NCBI GenBank assembly: GCA_037141055.1
Contig: JBAXDH010000010.1
Coordinates: 1-52,038 of the forward strand
Reading direction: 5' to 3'
Length of the DNA stretch: 52,038 nucleotides
Origin: CAIVAT01 sp037141055
GTDB taxonomy: Bacteria > Bacteroidota > Bacteroidia > Bacteroidales > FEN-979
Shown here in pieces: positions 16,274-25,235 of this stretch. The notes beneath the pieces were generated by a model. It was not told where the DNA came from, made no database searches, and was given only the letters and a program-made list of their open reading frames with translations. Numbering within the stretch: position 1 is the stretch's first letter; every line of letters begins with the position of its first letter. The position numbers were made by a program, and so were the translations under genes.

Positions 16274-17728
16274 ATGATGAATTTTTTGTCTGCCTGCAGA
16301 TCCATTGCAATCCTGTTTCCTGCCTTTGTTGCCTTCATCCTGAATCAGTATCCTGTACCCGGGAACTGCCAGTCCGTTCCGGTCAATTTGACACTTCCCG
16401 GCGACACCATTATCATTCATCAGATCAGAATCACAGGAAACAAGGTTACGAGAAAGAGTATCATCCTGCGTGAACTGGACTTCAGGGAAAATGACACCAT
16501 GACCCTGCACCGGGTTTCGGAAGCGCTGCTGAGCAGCAGGCAAAATGTATTCAATACCCATCTGTTCAATTTTGTCACAATTGATACCAGCCTGGTTGCC
16601 GGCACTCATCTTGCCGATGTAAATATTGCCGTTGTCGAACGATGGTATTTATGGCCGATACCCTACATTGAAATTTCCGACCGCAACTTTAATGTCTGGT
16701 GGGAAACACGCGACTTTAACCGCCTCACGTATGGGATTGATTTTACGCTTTTCAATGCGAGGGGGAGAAATGAAACGTTGAAAATACTGACCCATTTTGG
16801 GTTCAACCAGCGATTTGGATTTGAATACAGCATGCCGTACCTCAACAAAAAGCAGACAATCGGTACCGGCTTCGGCGCCGGCATTGATCTGAATCGGGAA
16901 TTGCCGGTTTTTACCCGCCATAATCAACCGGTGTACATGCGAAGCGACTCCAACTACCTGAAAAAAATGCTTTACGGTTTTGCCAGGTTTGTTGTCAGGC
17001 CCGATATTTTTTCAACACATTCATTTAAGCTGGCCTATTCGTACTATGTTCTTGATTCAAACATCCGCTCCATCCCGGGGTACGTGCTGCTGCAGCAAGA
17101 TATACAGCAGTTTTTAACATTGAATTACGTTTTTAAAATCGACCATCGCGATGTTCAGTCATACCCGTTGAAAGGGTATTTCATGGATGTGGAGCTGAAT
17201 CATTCAATACCCTATGCCACAGCCCACAATAGCTATCTTGCCACGAATTTCAGGGCTTATCTTCAGCTTTACAACAGGTGGTACTGGGCTTCCGGATTTA
17301 CCGGGAAACTGAGTTTTGAAAAAACACAACCATATTACCTCCAGCGAGGGTTTGGCTATGGACGGGATTATGTTCGCGGATATGAATATTATGTGATTGA
17401 CGGACAGCATTTTGCCTTACTGAAAAACAACCTGAAGTTTGCATTGATTCCCCAGTGTGTTGAGAAAATAGGATTCCTTAAATCCGAGAAATTCAACACC
17501 ATACCCCTGGCGCTGTATTTAAATGCATTCGCTGACATGGGGTATGCATACCATTACCCGGGAGAATCGTCGGCAAACGCCGGCAATACACTGGAAAACA
17601 GTTTTTTGCTCGGTTATGGGCTCGGGGTCGACTTTACAACATACTACGACATAGTGATTCGCATTGAAGGCAGCATGAACCTGCTGAACCGCCCCGGGAT
17701 ATACCTGCATTTTATTGCGCCGATATGA
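16274..17728 (+). CDS. Omp85 superfamily outer-membrane protein with one POTRA domain
   Basis: This 484-residue protein has a signal peptide (about 1-32), a single POTRA-like domain (about 45-115; IIIHQIRITGNKVTRKSIIL) and a 16-strand-type barrel. The barrel includes the Omp85 pattern DHRD...YPLKGYF and the conserved loop-6 motif VRGYEYYV. It differs from the five-POTRA BamA encoded at 20378, so it is probably a TamA-like or specialised insertase or secretion pore. It begins directly after the CBS gene stop (ATGATG), which suggests one transcript with rsgA. The substrate is unknown. Confidence 0.85.
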   Translation: MMNFLSACRSIAILFPAFVAFILNQYPVPGNCQSVPVNLTLPGDTIIIHQIRITGNKVTRKSIILRELDFRENDTMTLHRVSEALLSSRQNVFNTHLFNFVTIDTSLVAGTHLADVNIAVVERWYLWPIPYIEISDRNFNVWWETRDFNRLTYGIDFTLFNARGRNETLKILTHFGFNQRFGFEYSMPYLNKKQTIGTGFGAGIDLNRELPVFTRHNQPVYMRSDSNYLKKMLYGFARFVVRPDIFSTHSFKLAYSYYVLDSNIRSIPGYVLLQQDIQQFLTLNYVFKIDHRDVQSYPLKGYFMDVELNHSIPYATAHNSYLATNFRAYLQLYNRWYWASGFTGKLSFEKTQPYYLQRGFGYGRDYVRGYEYYVIDGQHFALLKNNLKFALIPQCVEKIGFLKSEKFNTIPLALYLNAFADMGYAYHYPGESSANAGNTLENSFLLGYGLGVDFTTYYDIVIRIEGSMNLLNRPGIYLHFIAPI

Positions 17729-17758
17729 ACCTAATGGTTTCTTAATCATAATTTGCCG

Positions 17759-17766
17759 TACCTTTG
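17759..17766 (+). promoter_or_regulatory. -7 box TACCTTTG for nadK
   Basis: This exact TAnnTTTG match lies 29 nt before the nadK ATG, in the 67-nt gap after the Omp85-like gene. No good -33 TTG is seen. Confidence 0.5.
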
Positions 17767-17795
17767 CACGCTGATTTAAAAAATCCCGAAATACG

Positions 17796-18674
17796 ATGAT
17801 TGTCGCCTTTTTTGGTAAAAGTGTAAAAGACATCGTTCTTCCCGTAATCCAGGAATTGGTGGATGCCCTGCACAGCCTGAACGGGACCACCCTGATTTAC
17901 GAACCATTTTTCAAAAGCTTCGGAGATAAAATCGTATTCCGCAGGGAACCGGTTACATTTACAACCCAGGCGGAGATTGAGCATAAGGTGGACTTCCTGT
18001 TTTCAATCGGTGGCGACGGTACCATCCTTGACGCTGTGGGCCTGGTTGGAAATTCCGGGATCCCGATCATTGGCATCAACCTTGGCAGGCTGGGTTTTTT
18101 ATCAGGCATATCCAAAGAACTGATATTCCCGGCCATCAGGTCGATCCAGGACGGACAATACAAAATTGAAGAACGGACCCTGCTGAGACTCGACGCTCCG
18201 GCGAATTTATTCGGACCGGTCAATTATGCCCTGAATGAACTGACCGTTTTCAAGCCGAATGTCATGTCGATGCTTACCATAAAAACATGGATAAACGGGG
18301 AGTTCCTCAATGCCTATTGGGCTGACGGGCTCATCGTTTCCACCCCCACCGGTTCAACGGCATACTCGCTGAGCTGTACCGGGCCGATCATAACCCCGGA
18401 TTCTGAAAATTTCCTGATCACACCGATTGCCAGCCATAATCTTACCGTACGGCCGATCATCATCAGGGATGACTCCGAAATCAGGATTCGCGTTGAAGGG
18501 CAGCAGTCTGAGTTTGTCGTCAGCCTCGATTCGCGCATACACAGACTTGACCATGGCGTTGAAATTCTCATAAGCAAAGCGCCGTTCAAGATTAAACTGC
18601 TCCGTTTGAATGATAAGAATTTCTTCCAGACCATTCGTGAAAAATTAAACTGGGGGCTCGACAACCGGAATTAG
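17796..18674 (+). CDS. nadK: NAD kinase
   Basis: NAD kinase phosphorylates NAD to NADP. The 292-residue protein has the family motifs: IGGDGTILDA (71-80, with the catalytic Asp in GGDGT), INLGRLGFL, NELTV and TPTGSTAYSLS. The length is normal. It opens the conserved Bacteroidota block nadK-porG-uppS-bamA-ompH-ompH and has its own promoter-like box upstream. All catalytic segments look intact. Confidence 0.97.
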   Translation: MIVAFFGKSVKDIVLPVIQELVDALHSLNGTTLIYEPFFKSFGDKIVFRREPVTFTTQAEIEHKVDFLFSIGGDGTILDAVGLVGNSGIPIIGINLGRLGFLSGISKELIFPAIRSIQDGQYKIEERTLLRLDAPANLFGPVNYALNELTVFKPNVMSMLTIKTWINGEFLNAYWADGLIVSTPTGSTAYSLSCTGPIITPDSENFLITPIASHNLTVRPIIIRDDSEIRIRVEGQQSEFVVSLDSRIHRLDHGVEILISKAPFKIKLLRLNDKNFFQTIREKLNWGLDNRN

Positions 18675-18777
18675 CGAAATATTATGCGGAATGCAGCCTG
18701 TTTATCAAATAATATGGAGATCTGATCGTTATTAGATGTTGTTGAAAGAAACGATAAAAAAAGAATATTTAACCCGC

Positions 18778-19587
18778 ATGAATACCCGTTTTTGGAAACC
18801 GGTTTTCCTGATCATCCTTCTCCTCCTAAAGTTCAGCGCCGCCAGGTCACAGGACCTGGACATTGGTGTAACTGTTGGCGGTTCCTATTATCTGGGGGAT
18901 CTCAATCCGGGGAAACATTTTCTCAATACAGATATTGCGTACGGCGTATTAGCCAGGTATAACATTGATACGCGCTGGGCGGTGAAGTTAAGCGGCATGC
19001 GCGGGAAGATCAAGGGCGATGCTTCCTCGAGTACATTTCTTCCGGACCGGGGGTTGTCGTTTACCAATCAGCTGACCGATATCTCCGCCGTGGCGGAATT
19101 TAATTTCCTCCCTTACTTTACAGGCAGCCGGATGAATCAAATATCGCCGTATATTTACGCCGGCATTTCAGTGTTCTTTTACGACCCGATGAGCAATGGT
19201 GTTTCGTTGCGGTCGTTGGGAACGGAAGGACAGAATATCGGGTACCAGGGGCGCACACCTTACGGTTCTGTAAGTGTCTCAATTCCATTTGGATTGGGGG
19301 TGAAAATAAGTCTGGCAAAACGGCTTGGCTTACAGGTTTTTTGGGAAATGCATAAAACATTCAACGACTATCTGGATGATGTGAGTACAACTTACTATCT
19401 GGATGGTCGTGCCATTGCACCCGGGGATCAGGCCGGATTTCTGTCGGATCCAACCCTGAACCATTCACCCGGGATGCAACGCGGCAGTACATCAAACAAG
19501 GATTGGTTTGCTTTTTTTGGCCTTTCCGTCACATATAAATTTAACCTGTTATCGAAAAAAAGATGCCGGGACTTGAACCATCATTGA
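18778..19587 (+). CDS. porG: Type IX secretion protein PorG (DUF6089 family)
   Basis: The 269-residue product has a signal peptide (MNTRFWKPVFLIILLLLK, cleavage near ARSQD). The mature part is a beta-barrel-like protein beginning DIGVTVGGSYYLGDLNP, the typical DUF6089 start, and ending FAFFGLSVTYKFNL. In Porphyromonas gingivalis the member in the same position, upstream of uppS and bamA, is PorG, an outer-membrane component that binds the PorK/PorN ring. The ATG at 18778 is preferred over 18736 because it directly begins the signal peptide. uppS follows after 16 nt. Assignment rests on synteny and fold appearance. Confidence 0.82.
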   Translation: MNTRFWKPVFLIILLLLKFSAARSQDLDIGVTVGGSYYLGDLNPGKHFLNTDIAYGVLARYNIDTRWAVKLSGMRGKIKGDASSSTFLPDRGLSFTNQLTDISAVAEFNFLPYFTGSRMNQISPYIYAGISVFFYDPMSNGVSLRSLGTEGQNIGYQGRTPYGSVSVSIPFGLGVKISLAKRLGLQVFWEMHKTFNDYLDDVSTTYYLDGRAIAPGDQAGFLSDPTLNHSPGMQRGSTSNKDWFAFFGLSVTYKFNLLSKKRCRDLNHH

Positions 19588-19603
19588 TTTTCGGATTTTC
19601 CTT

Positions 19604-20371
19604 ATGACAGAGATCAAAGATCAGATTGACAGGAAGAATTTGCCGGTTCACGTTGCAGTGATCATGGATGGTAATGGCCGTTGGGCGAAAAAACGGGGAT
19701 TTATCCGGACTCTGGGGCATGAAAAGGGAGTGGATGCTGTTCGCAATACGGCTGAAGCCGCTGCAGAACTGGGAATCCGCTACCTGACCATGTATGCGTT
19801 TTCAACTGAAAACTGGAACCGCCCCAAATATGAAATTGATGCCCTTATGCGGATACTTGTCAATTCGCTGCATAAGGAGATGAAAACCCTGATGGATAAT
19901 AACATCCGGCTCAAAGCGATCGGTGATCTGAAAAGCCTGCCGCCGAAAAGCTATCGCGAACTGATGAAATCAATCGCTGAAACTGACGGCAATACCGGCC
20001 TGACGCTTACACTGGCGCTCAGCTACAGTTCAAGATGGGAATTGGTTGAAGTGGCACGATCGATAGCGAGGAAAGTGGAAGCGAAGGAATTGTCGCCCGA
20101 TCAAATTGATATGTCAACATTTACATCATTCCTTGCGACCTCTGCCATCCCCGATCCCGAACTGCTGATCCGCACCAGCGGAGAGTACAGGATAAGCAAC
20201 TTCCTGCTGTGGCAGATCGCCTATGCGGAATTTTATTTCACCAGCACACTGTGGCCGGATTTTGGTAAAGACGATTTTTACAAAGCCATTCTTGATTTTC
20301 AGGGAAGGGAGCGAAGATTTGGGCTTACCAGCGAACAAATCAATGCATTTGAAGGAAAACTACGTAAATAA
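19604..20371 (+). CDS. uppS: Isoprenyl (undecaprenyl diphosphate) transferase
   Basis: UppS condenses isopentenyl diphosphate onto farnesyl diphosphate to make the C55 carrier for peptidoglycan and glycans. The 255-residue protein has VAVIMDGNGRWAK (18-29, with the catalytic Asp22), YAFSTENWNR and the C-terminal DPELLIRTSGEYRISNFLLW region that binds substrate. All motifs are intact and the length is normal. It is 16 nt after porG and 6 nt before bamA, in one operon. Confidence 0.97.
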   Translation: MTEIKDQIDRKNLPVHVAVIMDGNGRWAKKRGFIRTLGHEKGVDAVRNTAEAAAELGIRYLTMYAFSTENWNRPKYEIDALMRILVNSLHKEMKTLMDNNIRLKAIGDLKSLPPKSYRELMKSIAETDGNTGLTLTLALSYSSRWELVEVARSIARKVEAKELSPDQIDMSTFTSFLATSAIPDPELLIRTSGEYRISNFLLWQIAYAEFYFTSTLWPDFGKDDFYKAILDFQGRERRFGLTSEQINAFEGKLRK

Positions 20372-20377
20372 ACCTGG

Positions 20378-22999
20378 ATGAGACTTCGTAACCTGCTTAT
20401 TACACTATATTTATTGTTTGCCACACTCACCCTCTCCGCCCAGATATCGGCGGGAGAGGGCCAGGTAACTGATTATAACAAACCGAAAGAAGTTTACATT
20501 GGCGGCATTACGGTGAGCGGGGTGAAATATCTCGACGGTAACGTGCTGATCATGCTGTCGGGACTGACCGTTGGTGACAAAGTGAAGATCCCGGGCGACA
20601 AAATTTCACAGGCGGTGCGGAAATTGTGGGAACAGGGGCTTTTTGAGGATATTAAAGTATCTGTGATAAAAGTCGTTGATAACCAGGTATTCCTTGACTT
20701 TTACCTGAAGGAAAGACCCAGGCTTTCCAAATTCCAGTTCAACGGGATAAAGAAGTCGGATGCTGATGACATCAGGCAGAAAATACGGTTGGTCAAGGGA
20801 GATTATGTTACGGACAACCTCATGATCAAAACCCGGAATATCATCAAAAAGTTCTACAACGACAAGGGGTACCTGAACACCGATGTTGACATCCAGCTTA
20901 AAAAGGACAGCGTCACAGCGAACGAAGTGACGATGTACATCAACATCGACAAAAATGAAAAGGTGAAAGTTTATTCCATCAACATCCACGGGAATAAAAG
21001 CATTGGTTCGGATCTGATCAAATCTTCCTTTAAAAAGACCAAGGAAAAGAGCCTTTTCAATCCCATGAACGACATGGACAAGGTGGTTTACAATACGGCA
21101 AAGGAGGCGGCCACCCTCGATTTTGTCGAAATCGGCAATGTTCTGGGGCAGCAGGCCTCCGACAACATAAGGATCCGGATTTTCAAATCTTCGAAATTCA
21201 TCGATGACGATTACCAGGCAGACAAGCAACTGCTTGTTGCCAAATACAACGCTTTGGGCTACCGTGATGCGCGGATTCTGAGGGATTCGATTTCAAAAAA
21301 TGAAGATAATACCATCAACATTGACCTTTGGGTTGAGGAAGGACCGAAGTATTACATCCGCAGCATCAACTGGGTTGGAAATACAAAATATTCCGCTGGG
21401 TTCCTCGACCGGATCCTCAAAGTCAGAAAGGGCGATGTTTATGACCAGGGTGCGCTCGAAGAGGCGCTGACCTATAATCCGGCCGGTGCCGACATCCGGT
21501 CCCTTTACATGGATGACGGGTACCTGTTTTTTGACGTGACCCCGGTTGAAACCAAGGTGCAGAACGATTCGATAGATATTGAAATCCGTATGCACGAAGG
21601 AAAACAGGCCACTGTCAACAAAGTGACCATCAAGGGTAACACCAAAACGAACGACCATGTGGCGCTGCGTGAAGTGCAGACCCGTCCCGGCCAGCTTTTC
21701 AGCCGCGACAGGTTAATACGTTCCCAGCGGCAGCTGGCGCAGCTGAAGTATTTCGATGCGGAGAAACTGACGCCCAATGTAAATCCGAACCCCGAAGACG
21801 GCACCGTTGATATCGGGTATGAGGTAACTGAGACCTCGGCCGACCAGATCGAGCTTTCCGGGGGATGGGGCTACGGAAGGATCGTCGGAACCCTTGGTTT
21901 GTCGTTCAACAATTTCTCCCTGAAGAATATCACGAACCTGAAAGCATGGAAGCCCATCCCTGCCGGGGACGGGCAAAAGTTAAGCCTTCGTTTCCAGACT
22001 TACGGGAAAGGATATTTCAGCTACAGCGTTTCGTTTACCGAACCCTGGCTGGGTGGCCGCAAGCCATTGGCACTCAGTTTGTCCTATTACCATTCGAAGT
22101 ATACCAACGGACTGGCAACAAATGATCCGGGCTATGCATACTTTAAAATTGACGGGATAACCGTTGGATTGGGCACCCAGCTGCGGTGGCCTGACGATTA
22201 TTTTTCCCTGTACCAGAGTTTGAACTATAACCGGTACAACACGTTCAATTACGCATCGATCTTCACGTTCGGCGGCGGTAACGGCGTTTACAATGCGTTG
22301 AGTTATTCTGTAGCATTGTCGCGGAATTCGGTGGATGCACCTATTTTTGCCCGGAACGGTTCGGAGTTTACCGTTACCCTGGAACTGACTCCACCATACT
22401 CGATGTTCAGGGGAAATGTGGATTACAAGCACATGCTGCCCAGCGAGCGTTACAAATGGGTCGAATATTACAAGATCAAATTCAAGGGAGCCTGGTACAT
22501 CAATATGATTGATAAACTGGTCATGACACCCAGGCTGCAGGTAGGGTTCCTTGGTGCCTACAACCAGGACCTGGGTGAAACCCCGTTTGAACGTTTTTAC
22601 CTTGGCGGCGACGGTTTGTCGGGATACAACAACATGGACGGTCGTGAACTCATCGGCATGCGAGGCTATGCGAATAATTCCCTCACGCCGGGTTACCCCA
22701 CAACCATCGGAGGGACGGTTTACACCCGTTATACCCTTGAATTGCGGTACCCGATTTCACTGAATCCCAGTGCGACCATTTACGGTCTTGGGTTTGTTGA
22801 GGCAGGAAATGACTGGCTGAAGTGGGCCAATTTCAATCCGTTTAACGTGTATCGGTCGGTGGGAGTGGGAGTCAGGGTGTTCCTGCCGATGTTCGGCCTG
22901 CTTGGCCTCGACTGGGGATATGGCCTTGACGTTGTGCCAGGTGTTCCCGGAGCAAACGGCGGTCAGTTCCATTTCTCCATAAACTCTTCGATAGACTAG
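20378..22999 (+). CDS. bamA: Outer membrane protein assembly factor BamA
   Basis: BamA inserts beta-barrel proteins into the outer membrane. The 873-residue protein has a signal peptide (1-22, ending LSAQ). Five POTRA domains span about residues 30-440 (for example VYIGGITVSGVKYLDGN and ATVNKVTIKGNTKTND). The C-terminal barrel carries the loop-6 motif MRGYANNSL and ends in FHFSINSSID. Typical Bacteroidota features are the long barrel loops. It is downstream of uppS (6-nt gap) and followed by two OmpH/Skp chaperone genes, a functional unit for outer-membrane biogenesis. Confidence 0.96.
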   Translation: MRLRNLLITLYLLFATLTLSAQISAGEGQVTDYNKPKEVYIGGITVSGVKYLDGNVLIMLSGLTVGDKVKIPGDKISQAVRKLWEQGLFEDIKVSVIKVVDNQVFLDFYLKERPRLSKFQFNGIKKSDADDIRQKIRLVKGDYVTDNLMIKTRNIIKKFYNDKGYLNTDVDIQLKKDSVTANEVTMYINIDKNEKVKVYSINIHGNKSIGSDLIKSSFKKTKEKSLFNPMNDMDKVVYNTAKEAATLDFVEIGNVLGQQASDNIRIRIFKSSKFIDDDYQADKQLLVAKYNALGYRDARILRDSISKNEDNTINIDLWVEEGPKYYIRSINWVGNTKYSAGFLDRILKVRKGDVYDQGALEEALTYNPAGADIRSLYMDDGYLFFDVTPVETKVQNDSIDIEIRMHEGKQATVNKVTIKGNTKTNDHVALREVQTRPGQLFSRDRLIRSQRQLAQLKYFDAEKLTPNVNPNPEDGTVDIGYEVTETSADQIELSGGWGYGRIVGTLGLSFNNFSLKNITNLKAWKPIPAGDGQKLSLRFQTYGKGYFSYSVSFTEPWLGGRKPLALSLSYYHSKYTNGLATNDPGYAYFKIDGITVGLGTQLRWPDDYFSLYQSLNYNRYNTFNYASIFTFGGGNGVYNALSYSVALSRNSVDAPIFARNGSEFTVTLELTPPYSMFRGNVDYKHMLPSERYKWVEYYKIKFKGAWYINMIDKLVMTPRLQVGFLGAYNQDLGETPFERFYLGGDGLSGYNNMDGRELIGMRGYANNSLTPGYPTTIGGTVYTRYTLELRYPISLNPSATIYGLGFVEAGNDWLKWANFNPFNVYRSVGVGVRVFLPMFGLLGLDWGYGLDVVPGVPGANGGQFHFSINSSID

Positions 23000-23038
23000 T
23001 GTTGAAATCCAGGTTTACGAGGAAACAAGTGAATTGAA

Positions 23039-23046
23039 TATCTTTG
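23039..23046 (+). promoter_or_regulatory. -7 box TATCTTTG for the first ompH
   Basis: This exact TAnnTTTG match lies 42 nt before the ATG, in the 89-nt gap after bamA, and would allow chaperone expression independent of the operon. Confidence 0.5.
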
Positions 23047-23088
23047 TAATTCTTTCGAAAAAAAAATGCAAGTTTTAACATCAGCGTT

Positions 23089-23715
23089 ATGAAAAAGACA
23101 ATCTTAATTTTTTCGGTGATTATTTTTACTGCCATGATGGTCAATGCGCAGAAATTTGCCTACGTCGACACACAGTATATCCTTGACAATATCCCTGAAT
23201 TTGCTGAAGCACAATCGCAGCTGGATGAAATTTCAGTTCAGTGGCAGAAAGAAATTGAAGGCAAATTCGCGGAGGTCGATAAAATGTATAAAGATTATCA
23301 GACACAGTCTGTCCTTCTTCCCGATGATATGAAGAAGAAAAAAGAACAGGAAATCGTTGAAAAGGAAAAGGATGCCAAGAACCTGCAGCGGACCCGTTTC
23401 GGCAAGGATGGCGACCTGTTCAAAAAACGCCAGGAACTGGTTAAGCCGATCCAGGAAAAGATCTATAATGCGATCCAGGAAATTGCCAATTCCAACAACT
23501 ATGCTGTTGTGTTCGATAAAGGCGGGAGCCTGACCATGATGTATGCAAACCCCAAAAATGATATCAGCGACGAGGTTCTCGACAACATGGGTGCGAACCT
23601 CAATAACAGGAAAGGAAAGGGGAAATCGGGAGGAAGTGCTCCTTCGGGAACGAAGAGCAGCGGTTCAACCCCGCCGCCTTCCGGTGGATCTGAATCCAGG
23701 GAACCAAAAAAATAA
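23089..23715 (+). CDS. ompH: OmpH/Skp family periplasmic chaperone, with Ser/Gly/Pro-rich tail
   Basis: Skp-type chaperones hold unfolded outer-membrane proteins in the periplasm. This 208-residue protein has a signal peptide (1-20, ending VNAQ), the start KFAYVDTQYILDNIPEFAEAQ, a long charged coiled-coil (about 45-120) and the C-terminal body strand NNYAVVFDKGGSLTMMYANP. Unlike the second copy it carries a low-complexity tail of about 40 residues rich in Gly, Ser, Pro and Lys. A promoter-like box precedes it. It is the first of two tandem paralogs downstream of bamA. Confidence 0.92.
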   Translation: MKKTILIFSVIIFTAMMVNAQKFAYVDTQYILDNIPEFAEAQSQLDEISVQWQKEIEGKFAEVDKMYKDYQTQSVLLPDDMKKKKEQEIVEKEKDAKNLQRTRFGKDGDLFKKRQELVKPIQEKIYNAIQEIANSNNYAVVFDKGGSLTMMYANPKNDISDEVLDNMGANLNNRKGKGKSGGSAPSGTKSSGSTPPPSGGSESREPKK

Positions 23716-23726
23716 AAAAAAATGTT

Positions 23727-23734
23727 TACTTTTG
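23727..23734 (+). promoter_or_regulatory. -7 box TACTTTTG for the second ompH
   Basis: The exact TAnnTTTG match ends 39 nt before the ATG at 23774. It lies 12 nt after the first ompH stop. Confidence 0.5.
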
Positions 23735-23773
23735 CACCACCAAATTGTAGTATAAACCATTTAATTATTGAAA

Positions 23774-24292
23774 ATGAAAAAATTAGCTAAGCTCTTTGCC
23801 GTTGTCGCGTTAATAATGAGTTGTTCATTCGCTTCACATGCGCAAAATTCCGTCAAGATCGGATATGTGGATTTCAACTCACTTTTGGCCGCCATGCCGG
23901 GCATTGATTCGGTTAAGATCAAACTTCAGACGTACCAGAAAACGCTTACCGATCAAATGGATGCCATGAAGGCTGAATTTGAGAACAAGTATCAGGATTA
24001 TCAGTCTCAGGCTGCAAGCATGTCTGACCTGATCAAACAGACCAAGGAAAAGGAATTATCCGATCTCCAGGGTCGCATTGATGCTTTTCAGCAAAAAGCC
24101 AGCCAGGACCTTCAGTCGAAACAACAGGAATTAGTTGCTCCTTTTATTGAAAAAGCAAAAGTAGCAATCAAGGAAGTTGCCAAGGAAAACAAGTTTACAT
24201 ATATCTTAAATGCAATCGAAGACGTTGTTATTTATAAAGATGAAGCCGACGATGTGATGGCACTTGTAAAGAAGAAACTGGGCATCCAGTAA
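23774..24292 (+). CDS. ompH: OmpH/Skp family periplasmic chaperone, second copy
   Basis: The 172-residue protein has a signal peptide (MKKLAKLFAVVALIMSCSF, ending SHAQ), the family start VKIGYVDFNSLLAAMPG, a coiled-coil of about 70 residues and a C-terminal strand FTYILNAIEDVVIYKDE. It lacks the low-complexity tail of the first copy. The ATG at 23774 is used; a TTG at 23768 is also in frame. A convincing terminator follows at 24312-24340, which closes the nadK-to-ompH block. Confidence 0.93.
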   Translation: MKKLAKLFAVVALIMSCSFASHAQNSVKIGYVDFNSLLAAMPGIDSVKIKLQTYQKTLTDQMDAMKAEFENKYQDYQSQAASMSDLIKQTKEKELSDLQGRIDAFQQKASQDLQSKQQELVAPFIEKAKVAIKEVAKENKFTYILNAIEDVVIYKDEADDVMALVKKKLGIQ

Positions 24293-24311
24293 GGATTTAC
24301 CAAACATAAAA

Positions 24312-24340
24312 AAACCGGTATTTCATTGAATTACCGGTTT
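24312..24340. terminator. Bidirectional terminator between ompH and the TPM operon
   Basis: The stem AAACCGGTA/TACCGGTTT has an 11-nt loop and a run of T on the plus side and a run of A on the left, so it could work for both converging transcripts. Confidence 0.85.
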
Positions 24341-24395
24341 TTTTATTAGAATTTCTTTGTCACTTTGTCACTGTATCACGGTATCACCTTTTTTC

Positions 24396-25214
24396 TCACC
24401 AGCTTCCCCCGGCACCCCCTCCGCCAAAGCTGCCTCCGCCAAAACCGCCGAAGCCGCCTCCTCCGCCGCCTCCGCCTCCAAATCCTCCGCTTCCCGAGCT
24501 GAAATCATTCCATGAACCGCTGTGACCCCGGCCCATTGACCCAAGCAGAAAGAAGGCTGTCCAAAAGGGGAGACTCTTTCCAACAGACATCCCGCGGGCA
24601 CGGCTTCCACGGATCATCATGAAAACGATGCCGATGATGATGAGCGGGACAAGCATGCCGTATGGATTCGCTTTTTTATTGGATTTTTTGCTGTACTGGT
24701 CGGCAGTATATTCTCCTTTTGCCAGGGAAATCATGGTTGATGTGGCGGATTCAATACCGGCATAATAGTTTCCTTCCCGGAAATTCGGGACCATCTCATT
24801 GTCAACAATCCGTTTGGCCAGTGCATCGGGGATTGCCCCTTCAAGGCCGTATCCCGTTTGAATGCATGCTTCTCCCTTCTCATTCGGGTATTTTGGTTTA
24901 ACGAGGATCACCGCCCCATTGTTCTTGCCCTTTTGCCCCACACCCCATTTTTCACCGATTTGTTGGGCAAAATCATTTTTATCGTACCCGTTCAACGATT
25001 TTACAATGACCACCATGATCTGGGTGGAGGTCGAGTCGTTGAAGGCTACAAGTTTACGTTCCAATGCTTGTATTTCATCACCGTTTAAAACACCGGCAAA
25101 ATCATTTACAAGCTTAGGCGGATCAGGCCTGGCCGGAATATCCTGGCTGCTTGCAGTCCATGAGAATGAACACAGCATAGCCAGTATCAACAACACCCTT
25201 CTAAATCTTAACAT
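24396..25214 (-). CDS. TPM-domain membrane protein with Gly-rich C-terminus (YgcG-like)
   Basis: This 272-residue protein has a signal peptide (1-23), a TPM domain (about 30-165; VNDFAGVLNGDEIQALERKL, STSTQIMVVIVKSL, GYGLEGAIPDALAKRIVD), a transmembrane helix (MLVPLIIIGIVFMMI) and a tail of almost pure Gly, Phe and Ser ending GGGGAGGSW. This is the usual YgcG/TPM_phosphatase layout. The family may act in membrane protein turnover or photosystem-type repair, but its enzymatic role in bacteria is not settled. It is the last gene of a lemA - TPM - TPM operon, 21 nt after the second TPM gene. Confidence 0.9.
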   Translation of the reverse strand: MLRFRRVLLILAMLCSFSWTASSQDIPARPDPPKLVNDFAGVLNGDEIQALERKLVAFNDSTSTQIMVVIVKSLNGYDKNDFAQQIGEKWGVGQKGKNNGAVILVKPKYPNEKGEACIQTGYGLEGAIPDALAKRIVDNEMVPNFREGNYYAGIESATSTMISLAKGEYTADQYSKKSNKKANPYGMLVPLIIIGIVFMMIRGSRARGMSVGKSLPFWTAFFLLGSMGRGHSGSWNDFSSGSGGFGGGGGGGGGFGGFGGGSFGGGGAGGSW

Positions 25215-25235
25215 GTTCGAATTCTTAACACAAAA

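Noticed and set aside
20606..21229. A 207-codon open frame on the minus strand inside bamA
   Set aside because: It lies wholly inside the conserved POTRA region of bamA, and its composition (Val/Asp/His-rich) is that of an antisense shadow.
24396..25214. Frameshift or repeat expansion in the Gly-rich end of the TPM gene
   Set aside because: A Gly/Ser/Phe tail is usual for YgcG-type TPM proteins, and the frame ends normally in GGSW.
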